A DNA stretch of 64,000 bases from Nocardia neocaledoniensis (lineage in GTDB: Bacteria; Actinomycetota; Actinomycetes; Mycobacteriales; Mycobacteriaceae), in NCBI RefSeq assembly GCF_003182135.1, contig NZ_QGTL01000002.1:558001-622000 (forward strand). Reading direction: 5' to 3'. A program made the translations under genes and the position numbers. This document shows positions 8,218 through 16,566 of the stretch, piece by piece; positions within the stretch are counted from its first letter, which is position 1, and every line of letters starts with the position of its first letter. The notes below the pieces were generated by a model that saw only the letters and a list, made by a program, of their open reading frames with translations, was not told the DNA's origin and did no database searches.

Positions 8218-9075
8218 TCAGAGGCCGTGGGCGTCGAGCCAGGTGCGGGCGGCGGTGGCCGGGGTGGTGCCGGTGTCGACCTGGTGGACGAGGTCGACGA
8301 GGTCCTCGGTGGTGAGTTCACCGGCGACGTAGTTGAGCTTCTTCGATTCGGCGCGGTCGAAGATGCCGGAGCGGTAGACGGCGAGCAGGTTCTGGGCGCG
8401 CAGGGCGTACTTCGGATCGTCGAGGACCACCAGGTCGGCGGAATCCGCGTCGGCGGGTGGGCCGTTGACGACGCCCACCTGGATCTCGCCGTCGCGCAGG
8501 GCCTTTCGCAGTGCCGCCGGGTCGGGGTAGGGCTTGCTCGCGGCGAACGCGCAGTCGGCGAGCTGGGGCGGCGCGGTGGCGGCGAGGCCGGGGACCGCGG
8601 CGTATCCGGCGGTGAGTTCGGCGCAGCGCGGCGCCAGGGCGGCGACGGTGGTGACGCCGAGCTCGGGCGTGACGAGCAGCCGGGGGCGCAGGTCGGTGCC
8701 GTCGGCGGGGTCGGAGACCGACAGGCCCTGCGGCAGGGCGGCATTGACCGCGCCACCGACGGCTTCGGGGGTACGGGCGGGGGCGTCGGGATTCCAGCGG
8801 TCGAGCAGGGCGCCGTTGCGGGCGGGCAGGACCGCGATCCGGCCCGCGTCGAGATCGGCCAGTGGCGCCGGAGAGTCGCGCACGACCGTGGTCGGTGTGC
8901 CGGTCCTGGCCAGCGCCTGGGCATAGATCTCGGCGAGCAGAACTGATTCGGTGGAGGCGTCGGCGCCCACCGCGACCGGCGTCCGCGACTCGTCGGCGGC
9001 GCAGGAAACAAGGGCGAAAGACCAGGTGGTGACCAGTATCGCGGTGACCGTCCTCCGCACCGCTCGCGACCCCAT
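8218..9075 (-). CDS. Substrate-binding lipoprotein, OpuAC/ProX type (second copy)
   Basis: A 285-residue periplasmic-type binding protein. The ATG at 9075 has AGGAAGG about 10 nt upstream and begins a signal peptide ending in LVSC, a lipobox with Cys near residue 20. The mature part follows the glycine-betaine/choline binding-protein plan (AVGADASTESVLLAEIYAQ at the start, DLVVLDDPKYALRAQNLLAVY later) but is shorter and lacks the clear IPEYTGN segment seen in the neighbouring proX. It is divergent from proX, so it may feed the same proVWZ importer with a different ligand, or bind a solute as a sensor. Both possibilities are inference. Confidence 0.78.
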   Translation of the reverse strand: MGSRAVRRTVTAILVTTWSFALVSCAADESRTPVAVGADASTESVLLAEIYAQALARTGTPTTVVRDSPAPLADLDAGRIAVLPARNGALLDRWNPDAPARTPEAVGGAVNAALPQGLSVSDPADGTDLRPRLLVTPELGVTTVAALAPRCAELTAGYAAVPGLAATAPPQLADCAFAASKPYPDPAALRKALRDGEIQVGVVNGPPADADSADLVVLDDPKYALRAQNLLAVYRSGIFDRAESKKLNYVAGELTTEDLVDLVHQVDTGTTPATAARTWLDAHGL

Positions 9076-9214
9076 CCGCCGACACCACCTTCCTGTATTT
9101 GCCGTCAACCCACGCAATTCGGCGCGACGCGGGGCAGTATGAACAACCAGAATGTACCCGCGGCCCCGTGGCCGCGTGCACAGCGCACTGCCCGCCTTTG
9201 CCGGAAGGACACCA

Positions 9215-10207
9215 GTGAAAACCGCGTTCGCCTCCTCCATACCTGGACAACGCCGACCGGCACGCCGCCTCGCCGTCCGAGCGGGCCGGGTGCTCGCCGC
9301 CGCCGTCGCACTGGCCGCCGCCATGATCGTCGCCTCCTGCGGCAACTCCGACCCGCTCGCCGCCAAGGGCGACTGCGCCAGCGACGCCCTGATCATCGGC
9401 TCGGCCAACTTCCCCGAGTCCGAGACCGTGGCCAACATCTACACCGAGGTGTTGCGGATCAACGGCTTCAAGGTCGACACGAAGTTCAACATCGGCAGCC
9501 GCGAGGCCTACATCCCCGCGCTGCGCCAGTGCGCGATCTCGCTGATCCCCGAATACACCGGCAACCTGCTGCAGTACTTGAACAAGGACGCCACCGCCAC
9601 CGCCGAGCCCGAGGTGAACGCGGCACTGACCGCGGCGCTGGGCAGCGAGCTGGCCATCGCGACCCCGGCGCCGGGCCAGGATTCCGACGCGGTGGTCGTC
9701 ACCCGCGCGACGGCCGACCGCTGGAAGCTGACCAGCATCGCCGATCTCGCCCCGCACTCGGCCGAGGTGAAGTTCGGCGCGCCCGCCGAGTTCGCGCAGC
9801 GCCCCGGCGGCCTGCCGGGCCTGAAGAAGAACTACGGGCTCGACATCACCGACGCCAATTTCGTGCCGATCGCCGACGGTGGCGGTCCCGCGACGGTGCG
9901 CGCGCTGGTCGACGGCCAGGTCACCGCGGCCGACATCTTCACCACCTCGCCCGCGATCGCGCAGAACAACCTCGTGGTGCTCGCCGACCCGAAGAGCAAC
10001 TTCGCCGCCCAGAACGTGGTGCCGCTGTTCAATTCCGCCAAGAAGACCGACAAGGCGGTGGCCGTGCTCGACGCCGTCTCGGCCAAGCTCACCACCACCG
10101 AACTGATCTCGCTCAACACCGCGGTCTCCGGTGACAGCAAGATCGAGCCCAAGGCCGCCGCACTCGCCTGGATCACCGCGCAGGGGCTGAACTCCCCCAT
10201 CGGCTAG
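9215..10207 (+). CDS. proX: Compatible-solute ABC importer, substrate-binding lipoprotein
   Basis: A 330-residue lipoprotein. The GTG at 9215 has GGAAGGA 5 nt upstream; a frame opening 63 bases earlier has no such site. The signal segment (RVLAAAVALAAAMIVASC) ends in a lipobox Cys near residue 43. The ligand domain shows the ProX/OpuCC hallmarks IIGSANFPESETVANIY, the ISLIPEYTGNLLQYL aromatic segment and a second-lobe VDGQVTAADIFTTSPAI. It is first in a four-gene unit with proV, proW and proZ and probably binds glycine betaine, proline betaine, choline or carnitine for osmoprotection. Gene naming follows the mycobacterial proXVWZ set; the exact ligand is not readable. Confidence 0.85.
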   Translation: MKTAFASSIPGQRRPARRLAVRAGRVLAAAVALAAAMIVASCGNSDPLAAKGDCASDALIIGSANFPESETVANIYTEVLRINGFKVDTKFNIGSREAYIPALRQCAISLIPEYTGNLLQYLNKDATATAEPEVNAALTAALGSELAIATPAPGQDSDAVVVTRATADRWKLTSIADLAPHSAEVKFGAPAEFAQRPGGLPGLKKNYGLDITDANFVPIADGGGPATVRALVDGQVTAADIFTTSPAIAQNNLVVLADPKSNFAAQNVVPLFNSAKKTDKAVAVLDAVSAKLTTTELISLNTAVSGDSKIEPKAAALAWITAQGLNSPIG

Positions 10208-10215
10208 GAGACCCG

Positions 10216-11364
10216 TTGTCCGACATCGAATTCCGCGGAATCGAGAAGACCTATCCCGATGGCACCAGGGCGGTGCGCGGCCTGGATCTGCGGATCGAGT
10301 CGGGGTCGTTCACCGTGTTCGTCGGCCCGTCGGGCTGCGGCAAGACCACCTCGATGCGGATGATCAACCGGATGGTCGAGCCCAGCGCGGGCACCATCAC
10401 CCTCGACGGCCGCGACATCGCCGCGGTCGATCCGGTGCGGCTGCGCCTCGGGATCGGCTACGTGATCCAGAGCGGCGGGCTGCTGCCCAACCGCAAGGTG
10501 ATCGACAATGTGGCGACCGTGCCGATGCTGCTCGGCGCCTCCCGCAAGGACGCCCGCGCCGCCGCGCTGGACGTGCTCGATCGCGTCGGCCTGGATCGTG
10601 GTCTGGCGCAGCGCTATCCGGCGCAGCTCTCGGGCGGTCAGCAGCAGCGCGTCGGGGTGGCGCGGGCCTTGGCCGCCGACCCGCCGGTGCTGCTGATGGA
10701 CGAGCCGTTCAGCGCCGTCGACCCGGTGGTGCGCGCCGAACTGCAGGTCGAGATGCGACGGCTGCAGGCCGAGCTGCACAAGACGATCGTGTTCGTCACC
10801 CACGACATCGACGAGGCGATCACCCTCGGCGACCGGATCGCGGTGTTCGGGCGCGGCGGCGTGCTGCAGCAGTTCGACGCGCCCGAACAGGTACTCGCCC
10901 AGCCCGCCACCGATTTCGTCGCGGAGTTCGTCGGCCGCGATCGCGGCTATCGCGCGCTGTCGTTCCGCGCGGCCGACGGTGTCCCGCTGGCGCCGATCCG
11001 CACCGTCGAGGCCGGTGAGGTCGCCGGACTGCGGCTGGCGCAAGGGGAATGGGCGCTGGTGGTCGACGCCGACGGCAAGCCGGGCGGATGGGTCGATGTC
11101 ACCGGCGTGGAGGGTGTGCGCGCCGGGAAGCCACTGGCCGCCAGCGTGTCCGCGGGCGGGTCGCTGTTCACCCCCGACGGCGATCTACGCCAGGCGCTGG
11201 ACGCCGCGATCTCCTCGCCGTCGGGTATCGGTGTCGCCGTGGACGATTCGGGCGCGGTGCGCGGTGGGCTGCTCGCCACCGACGTGCTCACCCAGCTCGC
11301 CGAACAGCGCGGCACCGAGGACGCCGAACGCAATCGGGAGTTCTTCGACCAGGACGCCCCGTGA
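10216..11364 (+). CDS. proV: Compatible-solute ABC importer, ATPase
   Basis: A 382-residue ABC ATPase. Walker A is GPSGCGKTTS (about residues 36-45), the Q-loop region is YVIQSGGLLPNR, the signature is LSGGQQQRVGVARAL, Walker B is VLLMDEPFSAVD and the H-loop is FVTHDIDE. Residues about 250-370 form a C-terminal regulatory tail in the position of the ionic-strength-sensing CBS domains of OpuA/OpuC ATPases. The TTG start at 10216 follows AGGAGA, which overlaps the proX stop. It overlaps proW by GTGA. It energises uptake of the solute bound by ProX. Confidence 0.9.
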   Translation: MSDIEFRGIEKTYPDGTRAVRGLDLRIESGSFTVFVGPSGCGKTTSMRMINRMVEPSAGTITLDGRDIAAVDPVRLRLGIGYVIQSGGLLPNRKVIDNVATVPMLLGASRKDARAAALDVLDRVGLDRGLAQRYPAQLSGGQQQRVGVARALAADPPVLLMDEPFSAVDPVVRAELQVEMRRLQAELHKTIVFVTHDIDEAITLGDRIAVFGRGGVLQQFDAPEQVLAQPATDFVAEFVGRDRGYRALSFRAADGVPLAPIRTVEAGEVAGLRLAQGEWALVVDADGKPGGWVDVTGVEGVRAGKPLAASVSAGGSLFTPDGDLRQALDAAISSPSGIGVAVDDSGAVRGGLLATDVLTQLAEQRGTEDAERNREFFDQDAP

Positions 11365-12017
11365 GATACCTGATCGACAACTTCGCCGACATCATGGCGA
11401 TCACCCGCGAGCACCTGGTCCTCGCGCTGGTCCCGTTGCTGCTCGGCCTGGTGATCGCGGTCCCGTTCGGCGCGCTGATCCGCGGCAACGGCTGGGCCCG
11501 CCGGATCACCACCACGGTCTCCAGCCTCGCCTACACCATTCCCTCGCTCGCGCTGTTCGTGATCATCCCGCCGCTGGTCGGGCTCTCGGCGATCGACCCG
11601 CTGAACGTGATCATCGCGCTCACCGTGTACTCCACCGCGCTGCTGCTGATCGCGGTACCGACCGCCCTCGACACCGTGCCCGCCGACGTGGTCGACGCGG
11701 CCGACGCGATCGGGTTCGGGCGGCTGCGGCGCACACTCACCGTCGATCTGCCGCTGGCGCTGCCGGTCTTCGTCGCCACGCTGCGGGTCGTGGTGGTCAC
11801 CAATATCGCGATGGTGTCGGTCGGCGCACTGATCGGCGTCGGCGGGCTGGGCAAGCTGTTCACGCAGGGGTACCAGCGCGACTATCCCGATCAGATCGTC
11901 GCGGGCATCATCGTCACCCTGGCGCTGGCCCTGATCTTCGATCGGCTGGTGTTCCTGCTCGGCCGCCTCGCGACCCCGTGGACCCGCGCCGACGGGCGAG
12001 GAAAGGACGCCGCGTGA
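11361..12017 (+). CDS. proW: Compatible-solute ABC importer, permease 1
   Basis: A 218-residue inner-membrane permease with five to six hydrophobic segments. The EAA-type coupling loop is visible in PADVVDAADAIGFGRLRRTL (about residues 107-126), with the following GALIGVGGLGKLF segment typical of OpuCB/ProW permeases. The GTG start at 11361 overlaps the proV stop by four bases and the 3' end overlaps proZ in the same way, so the three proteins are translated together. It forms the channel as a heterodimer with ProZ, as in importers with separate permeases. Confidence 0.88.
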   Translation: MRYLIDNFADIMAITREHLVLALVPLLLGLVIAVPFGALIRGNGWARRITTTVSSLAYTIPSLALFVIIPPLVGLSAIDPLNVIIALTVYSTALLLIAVPTALDTVPADVVDAADAIGFGRLRRTLTVDLPLALPVFVATLRVVVVTNIAMVSVGALIGVGGLGKLFTQGYQRDYPDQIVAGIIVTLALALIFDRLVFLLGRLATPWTRADGRGKDAA

Positions 12018-12721
12018 ATCTGTTCGTCGACGCCTGGCAGTACCTGAGCGACGGGGCGAACTGGGGCGGCTCGGCCGGGATCGAGACCCGGCTGCTGCAA
12101 CATCTCTGGTACAGCTTCCTCACCGTCGCGCTCTCGGCCGTCGTCGCGGTCCCGGTCGGCCTGCTGATCGGGCACACCCGGCGCGGCAGCGCGCTGTTGG
12201 TCGGCTTCGCCAATGCCATGCGAGCACTGCCGACGCTGGGTCTGCTCACCTTTCTGGTGCTGCTGCTGGGCCTCGGGCTGATCCCCCCGCTGCTGGCGCT
12301 GATCACGGTCGGCATCCCGCCGCTGCTGGCCGGCGCGTACGCGGGGATCGCGAATGTGCCCGCCGACGTGGTCGACGCCTCGCGCGCGATGGGGATGACC
12401 GAATCCCAGATCCTGCTCCGGGTGGAGGTGCCCAACGCCATGCCGGTGACGCTGGGCGGCCTGCGCAGCGCCACCCTGCAGGTGGTGGCGACCGCGACGA
12501 TCGCGGCCTACGTCAACCTCGGTGGGCTCGGCCGCTACATCTTCGACGGGATCGGGCTGTATCGCTATGACCTCGTCCTCGTGGGCGCGCTCCTGGTGGC
12601 GGTGCTCGCTCTTGTGCTGGACGCGCTGCTGGCGGCGGCGGTCTGGCTGAGCGCGCCGGGCACCGGGCGGCTGGCGCGCGGGACGATCGTCGACGCCGAC
12701 GCGGCGCCGGTCACGGAGTAG
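12014..12721 (+). CDS. proZ: Compatible-solute ABC importer, permease 2
   Basis: A 235-residue permease paralogous to proW. Hydrophobic helices run through most of residues 28-220, and the coupling loop reads VPADVVDASRAMGMTESQIL (about residues 116-135), followed by YVNLGGLGRYIFDGI. The GTG start at 12014 overlaps the proW stop. It closes the importer operon; 52 bp separate it from the convergent antitoxin-like gene, with no obvious hairpin. The N-terminal insert before the first helix (ANWGGSAGIETRLLQH) lies on the outside face of the family model. Confidence 0.88.
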   Translation: MNLFVDAWQYLSDGANWGGSAGIETRLLQHLWYSFLTVALSAVVAVPVGLLIGHTRRGSALLVGFANAMRALPTLGLLTFLVLLLGLGLIPPLLALITVGIPPLLAGAYAGIANVPADVVDASRAMGMTESQILLRVEVPNAMPVTLGGLRSATLQVVATATIAAYVNLGGLGRYIFDGIGLYRYDLVLVGALLVAVLALVLDALLAAAVWLSAPGTGRLARGTIVDADAAPVTE

Positions 12722-12773
12722 TCGAGGACGATCCGCGCGAGCCTGCCAGGAACTGCCCCCGCCGCGACGGTGA

Positions 12774-12983
12774 TCAGTCGTCGCCGAGCAGCGCGCGCAG
12801 GTGCGGATCGGCCGCAAGCACCTGCTGCATGCGGGCACGCTCCTGCACGCGGTGGGCGCGCGTCTGCAGCCACTCCTGTACGGCCGTCACCACCGCCGCG
12901 TTCACCGACAGGCCGTCGGCCTCGGCCGCACCGGCGAGTTGTGCGTACACCTCGTCGGGAAGCTGCGCGGAGAAGGTCGTCAT
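12774..12983 (-). CDS. Ribbon-helix-helix/antitoxin-like protein, orphan
   Basis: A 69-residue protein beginning MTTFSAQLPDEVYAQLAGAA, an Arc/MetJ-type strand followed by two helices (residues ~8-20 and 26-40: LSVNAAVVTAVQEWLQ). The C-terminal third is a charged helix ending HLRALLGDD, where antitoxins of this type contact their toxins. No toxin-sized gene is adjacent on either side, so it is either an orphan antitoxin or a stand-alone DNA-binding repressor. The assignment rests on pattern only. Confidence 0.6.
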   Translation of the reverse strand: MTTFSAQLPDEVYAQLAGAAEADGLSVNAAVVTAVQEWLQTRAHRVQERARMQQVLAADPHLRALLGDD

Positions 12984-13006
12984 CCCCCGATGATCCCAGA
13001 CAACGC

Positions 13007-13040
13007 GACAGCGCCCCGTTCCGGGGAACGGGGCGCTGTC
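13007..13040 (-). terminator. Strong hairpin terminator of malic enzyme gene
   Basis: Perfect 16-bp arms (beginning GACAGCGCCCC) around a 2-nt centre, 16 bp past the stop of the malic enzyme gene. It also separates that gene from the antitoxin-like gene downstream on the same strand. Confidence 0.85.
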
Positions 13041-13056
13041 GAGGGACTGCTACGGA

Positions 13057-14277
13057 CTAGGCGACGCCCTCGGCGCGCGCGGCCTCGGCCACGGCCTCGG
13101 CGACCGCCGGAGCAACGCGCGGGTCCAGCGGGCTCGGGATGATCCGGTCCACGGCCAGCTCGTCGGCGACCACGCCGAAGATGGCGTCGGCGGCGGCGAC
13201 CTTCATGCCCTCGGTGATCCGGCGGGCGCCCGCGTCGAGCGCGCCCTTGAACACACCGGGGAAGGCCAGCACGTTGTTGATCTGGTTCGGGAAGTCGCTG
13301 CGGCCGGTCGCGACGATCGCGGCGTACTTGGCGGCCACCTCGGGGTGGATCTCCGGATCCGGGTTCGACATGGCGAACACGATCGACTCCGGCGCCATCG
13401 AGGCGATGAGCTCCTCGGGGATGGTGCCCGCGGACAGGCCGAGGAACACATCGGCCCCGGCCAGCGCCTCGGCGGCGCCACCGGTGAGCCCGCGCGGGTT
13501 GCTGCGGGCGGCCAGGTCGGCCTTCACGCCGTTGAGACCGTCGCGACCGGCGCTGACGATGCCCTTCGAGTCGAGCACGACCACATCGGGCACACCGGCG
13601 GCGAGCAGGATGTTGGCGCAGGCCACACCGGCCGCGCCGGCGCCGGAGACGACGACCTTGAGCGCGGACATGTCGCGACCCTGCTGCGCGGCGGCGCCCT
13701 TGAGCGCGGCCAGCACCACGATGGCGGTGCCGTGCTGGTCGTCGTGCATGACGGGGCAGTCCAGCGCCTCGATCACGCGCTGCTCGATCTCGAAGCAGCG
13801 CGGCGCGGAGATGTCCTCGAGGTTGACCGCGCCGAAGCTCGGGCGCAGGCGGATCAGGGTCTCGACGATCTCGTCCGGATCGGTGGTGTCGAGCACCAGC
13901 GGGATCGAGTTCAGGCCGGCGAACTTCTTGAACAGCGCGGCCTTGCCCTCCATCACCGGCAGCGAGGCGCGCGGGCCGATGTCACCGAGGCCGAGCACGG
14001 CGGTGCCGTCACTGACCACGACCACGAGGCGGTCGGTCCAGGTGTAGGTCTTGGTGAGCGCCGCGTCCTCCGCGATCGCCCGGCTGACCTGGGCGACACC
14101 GGGGGTGTACGCGATCGACAGATCGCGCTGGGTCTCGAGCGGGGCACTGAGCTCGACCGAAAGCTTGCCACCGAGGTGGCCCGCGAAGATTTCGTCGTGG
14201 GTGATGGCAGCGAGGCTCGCTGCGTCATCGGCCTTGGGCGCCGCGGTGGCATTCGGTGCGTCAGTCACAGGTGACAC
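13057..14277 (-). CDS. Malic enzyme (oxaloacetate-decarboxylating)
   Basis: A 406-residue short-form malic enzyme that converts malate to pyruvate and CO2. Visible features are SIAYTPGVAQVSRAI, the SDGTAVLGLGDIGPRASLPVMEGK loop split around residues 90-112, the metal-binding ED...D pattern (GAVNLEDISAPRC and VMHDDQHGTA), and a Rossmann VVSGAGAAGVACANILL (about 207-223). The length matches the single-domain bacterial NAD(P)-dependent group and lacks the phosphotransacetylase-like extension of MaeB. The GTG start at 14277 has AGGAG 7 nt upstream. Cofactor choice is not assigned. It sits alone behind a 411-bp leader region and ends at a strong hairpin. Confidence 0.9.
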   Translation of the reverse strand: MSPVTDAPNATAAPKADDAASLAAITHDEIFAGHLGGKLSVELSAPLETQRDLSIAYTPGVAQVSRAIAEDAALTKTYTWTDRLVVVVSDGTAVLGLGDIGPRASLPVMEGKAALFKKFAGLNSIPLVLDTTDPDEIVETLIRLRPSFGAVNLEDISAPRCFEIEQRVIEALDCPVMHDDQHGTAIVVLAALKGAAAQQGRDMSALKVVVSGAGAAGVACANILLAAGVPDVVVLDSKGIVSAGRDGLNGVKADLAARSNPRGLTGGAAEALAGADVFLGLSAGTIPEELIASMAPESIVFAMSNPDPEIHPEVAAKYAAIVATGRSDFPNQINNVLAFPGVFKGALDAGARRITEGMKVAAADAIFGVVADELAVDRIIPSPLDPRVAPAVAEAVAEAARAEGVA

Positions 14278-14688
14278 GATTTCACTCCTGCTCGAGTCGG
14301 ACTCAACCGGGGGACGGTTACCGCCGGGTATATCGGGATTACGGAATTCACAGAGCGCTCAGGGGTGCGCAGCCAGGGCGAACACGGGTGAAACCGGGTC
14401 GTGTGGCGCGGCACGGATCCGCCGAGCGGAGCCGGACGGGTGGTCCGGGCGGACAAACGGGTCGGCACTCGGCCGCGACGGTGCGTCGCGGGGCGGAGGC
14501 CCACCTCGGTCCCCGTACCCGGCGGTGGCTTGGGCAGGGAATCCGCAACATTCTGCCAGCCCGGACGAGGACTTGCCAAACCGGTCCCGTGTGTCTCCCG
14601 GCCGCGCGTCATGGATCGAGGGTAGCGGCGGGGAATTGCCGTGGCGTTAGCGAAATCTCGCGGCCGAGGGGGAACATCCGGTGAACAG
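14278..14688 (-). other. 411-bp non-coding leader upstream of malic enzyme
   Basis: No convincing gene in either strand. On the malic enzyme strand a promoter-like pair is visible, TTGGCA (14574-14579) and CAGAAT (14550-14555) with an 18-bp spacer, which would give a leader of about 265 nt. A second AT-rich patch with TATACC lies near 14322-14327, much closer to the start codon. I did not recognise a known riboswitch. Confidence 0.4.
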
Positions 14689-16248
14689 TCACACCGCGAC
14701 GGGTCGGCTCGCGGTGAGCTCGCCGCCGAGTGTGTCGGGTCCGTCGACCCGCCGCACCCACACCGCGTCGAGACCACCGCAGCGCTGCCCCACCGCCCAG
14801 TCGGCGCTCGCGGCCGGGTGGTCGATGCGCCGGTGCAGGCCGCGGCTCTCGGTGCGCGCGAGCGCGCTGTGACCCGCCCACCGCGCGACCGCGAGGAGCG
14901 CGGCCGCCTGCCTGGCCTTGACCTGCCCGACGCCGATGCCGCCGAGTTCGTAGCGCGCCCCCGGCCACAGCGCGTCCAGCTCGGCGATGCTGTTGCGCAG
15001 GCTGCCCGCGCTGCGCCGGTAGCTGCGCCGCAGCGGGAGGGTGTGCTCCTGCACCAGGCCGATCACCGAGCGCGGGTCGAGGTGCGCGTGCGGGCCGAGC
15101 CCGGCGCCGGGCACCGGACGACCCGCGGTGGGGTGCTCCGCGGCCGCGGCGAAGGCGGCCGCGCCCGCGCCCGCCCAGGCTCCGGAGGCCAGCGCCCACG
15201 CGCCGCGCAGCCCGCCGGTCGCGCCCGCGGCCCCGGCGACGACCTCCCGGCCCGCGACCGCGCCCGCGGCGAAGAGCCCGGGCACCGTGCTGCGGCAGTC
15301 CGGGCCCGCCAGCGCCAGACCGCCCGAGCCCGCGACCGTCCCGCTCAGCACCGCGCGGACCGGCACCCGGCCCGCCGCGTCGACGGCGCCGTGCCTGCCG
15401 AGCCAGTGCCGCACCGTGTCGGGCACCTCGTGCAGCGCGGCGAAGACGCGGCGTCCGTCGGCGAGCGCGGCCAGCGAGGCCTGGTAGCCGCCGGGCAGTT
15501 CCGTGCCGTCCTCGTCGTAGAGCGCCGCGAAGTGCACCGAGAGTCCGGGCGCGACAGCCGGATTCGGATGCACCCGCGACAGCACCGGAGCGAGCCCGTA
15601 GGCGCCGGAGAATTCCATGCCCGACAGCTCGGCGCCGGCCTCCACCGCCATCAGCAGGCCCTCGCCGGTGTTCACCTCGGTGCCCGCGCCGCCGGACAGG
15701 AACGCGCAGCCGCCGGTGGCCAGCACCACCGCGCCCGCCGGGATCGTCCACGGCCGGAACTTGTTGTGACGCTGGATGCCCGCGGCGCCGACGACCGTGC
15801 CCGCGCCGTCGACGAGCAGATGCAGCGCCGGGTGATGATCGAGGACGCGCACGCCGAGCTCCAGCGCGCCGCGCCGCAGTCTGCGCAGATAGCTCGCGCC
15901 GTCGAGGCGAAGCACCGTCGGATCGGCATCGGTGGTGTCGGGCACGCGATGACGAGCGCCCGGCCACGACAGTAACCGCCGGTGGGTCTCGTCGATGACG
16001 CGTTCCAGCCAGGCGGGGTCGCCGAGACCGCCGCCGTGCCGCAGCGTTGCCGCCACCCGCTCGGCCCTGGCCGGACCCGGCGGGATGTCCCACAGCGCGG
16101 TGCTGCCGTAGACGGCCGGTCCGCTGGAGCCGCAGCGGCTCTTGTCCACCAGCACCACCCGCGCGCCCGCGGCGGCCGCGGAGACGGCGGCCCAGAGCCC
16201 GGCGGGTCCACCGCCGAGGATCAGAACATCCGTCTCGATGTTGCTCAC
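14689..16248 (-). CDS. FAD-dependent oxidoreductase, fumarate-reductase-like
   Basis: About 519 residues. It opens with SNIETDVLILGGGPAGLWAA, a dinucleotide-binding fold, followed by ARVVLVDKSRCGSSGPA. It has the FAD_binding_2 landmarks ASYLRRLRRGALELGV, GAVVLATGGCAFLSGGAGTEVNTGEGLLM split over residues ~170-198, and VPGLFAAGAVAG with a Gly/Ala-rich stretch. The C-terminal helical domain resembles succinate dehydrogenase/aspartate oxidase flavoproteins. No iron-sulfur or membrane subunit lies beside it, so it is not an SDH/FRD complex. The GTG at 16248 is preferred (the protein then starts right at the fold, and ATATCT lies 6 nt upstream); GTG at 16275 is an alternative. Substrate unknown. 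Confidence 0.72.
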   Translation of the reverse strand: MSNIETDVLILGGGPAGLWAAVSAAAAGARVVLVDKSRCGSSGPAVYGSTALWDIPPGPARAERVAATLRHGGGLGDPAWLERVIDETHRRLLSWPGARHRVPDTTDADPTVLRLDGASYLRRLRRGALELGVRVLDHHPALHLLVDGAGTVVGAAGIQRHNKFRPWTIPAGAVVLATGGCAFLSGGAGTEVNTGEGLLMAVEAGAELSGMEFSGAYGLAPVLSRVHPNPAVAPGLSVHFAALYDEDGTELPGGYQASLAALADGRRVFAALHEVPDTVRHWLGRHGAVDAAGRVPVRAVLSGTVAGSGGLALAGPDCRSTVPGLFAAGAVAGREVVAGAAGATGGLRGAWALASGAWAGAGAAAFAAAAEHPTAGRPVPGAGLGPHAHLDPRSVIGLVQEHTLPLRRSYRRSAGSLRNSIAELDALWPGARYELGGIGVGQVKARQAAALLAVARWAGHSALARTESRGLHRRIDHPAASADWAVGQRCGGLDAVWVRRVDGPDTLGGELTASRPVAV

Positions 16249-16299
16249 AAAGAGAGATATTCGAGCACAGTTCACCCGGGCGCAACCATTACGCGCCCA

Positions 16300-16566
16300 T
16301 CAACCCCACCACTGTGTCCACAGCAGCACGCCGGTCACCGTCAGCACGATCGCCGAGCCGGCGAAGGCGGCGACGCCGCGATGCCGATCGGCGAAGATCT
16401 GGGCCGCGACGACGGCCACCGCCGCGACGACGTGCCAGGTCAGCGATTCGGCACCGGGCCCGGGAAAGTCCCGGCGCGCGCCGATCACCGCGGCGCCGAC
16501 CACGACGCACAGCAGCGCGACGACCCCGCCCGCGACGAGACCGCTGAACCCGCGCACCAGCGTCAC
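16300..16566 (-). CDS. Small membrane protein coupled to PHP gene
   Basis: An 88-residue protein with three hydrophobic segments (about residues 5-27, 40-58, 64-84) and almost no soluble part. Its GTG start overlaps the stop of the PHP-domain gene by GTGA, so the two are co-translated. Similar small proteins accompany this PHP gene in other Mycobacteriales as far as I can recall, but I cannot assign a function. Confidence 0.65.
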   Translation of the reverse strand: MTLVRGFSGLVAGGVVALLCVVVGAAVIGARRDFPGPGAESLTWHVVAAVAVVAAQIFADRHRGVAAFAGSAIVLTVTGVLLWTQWWG

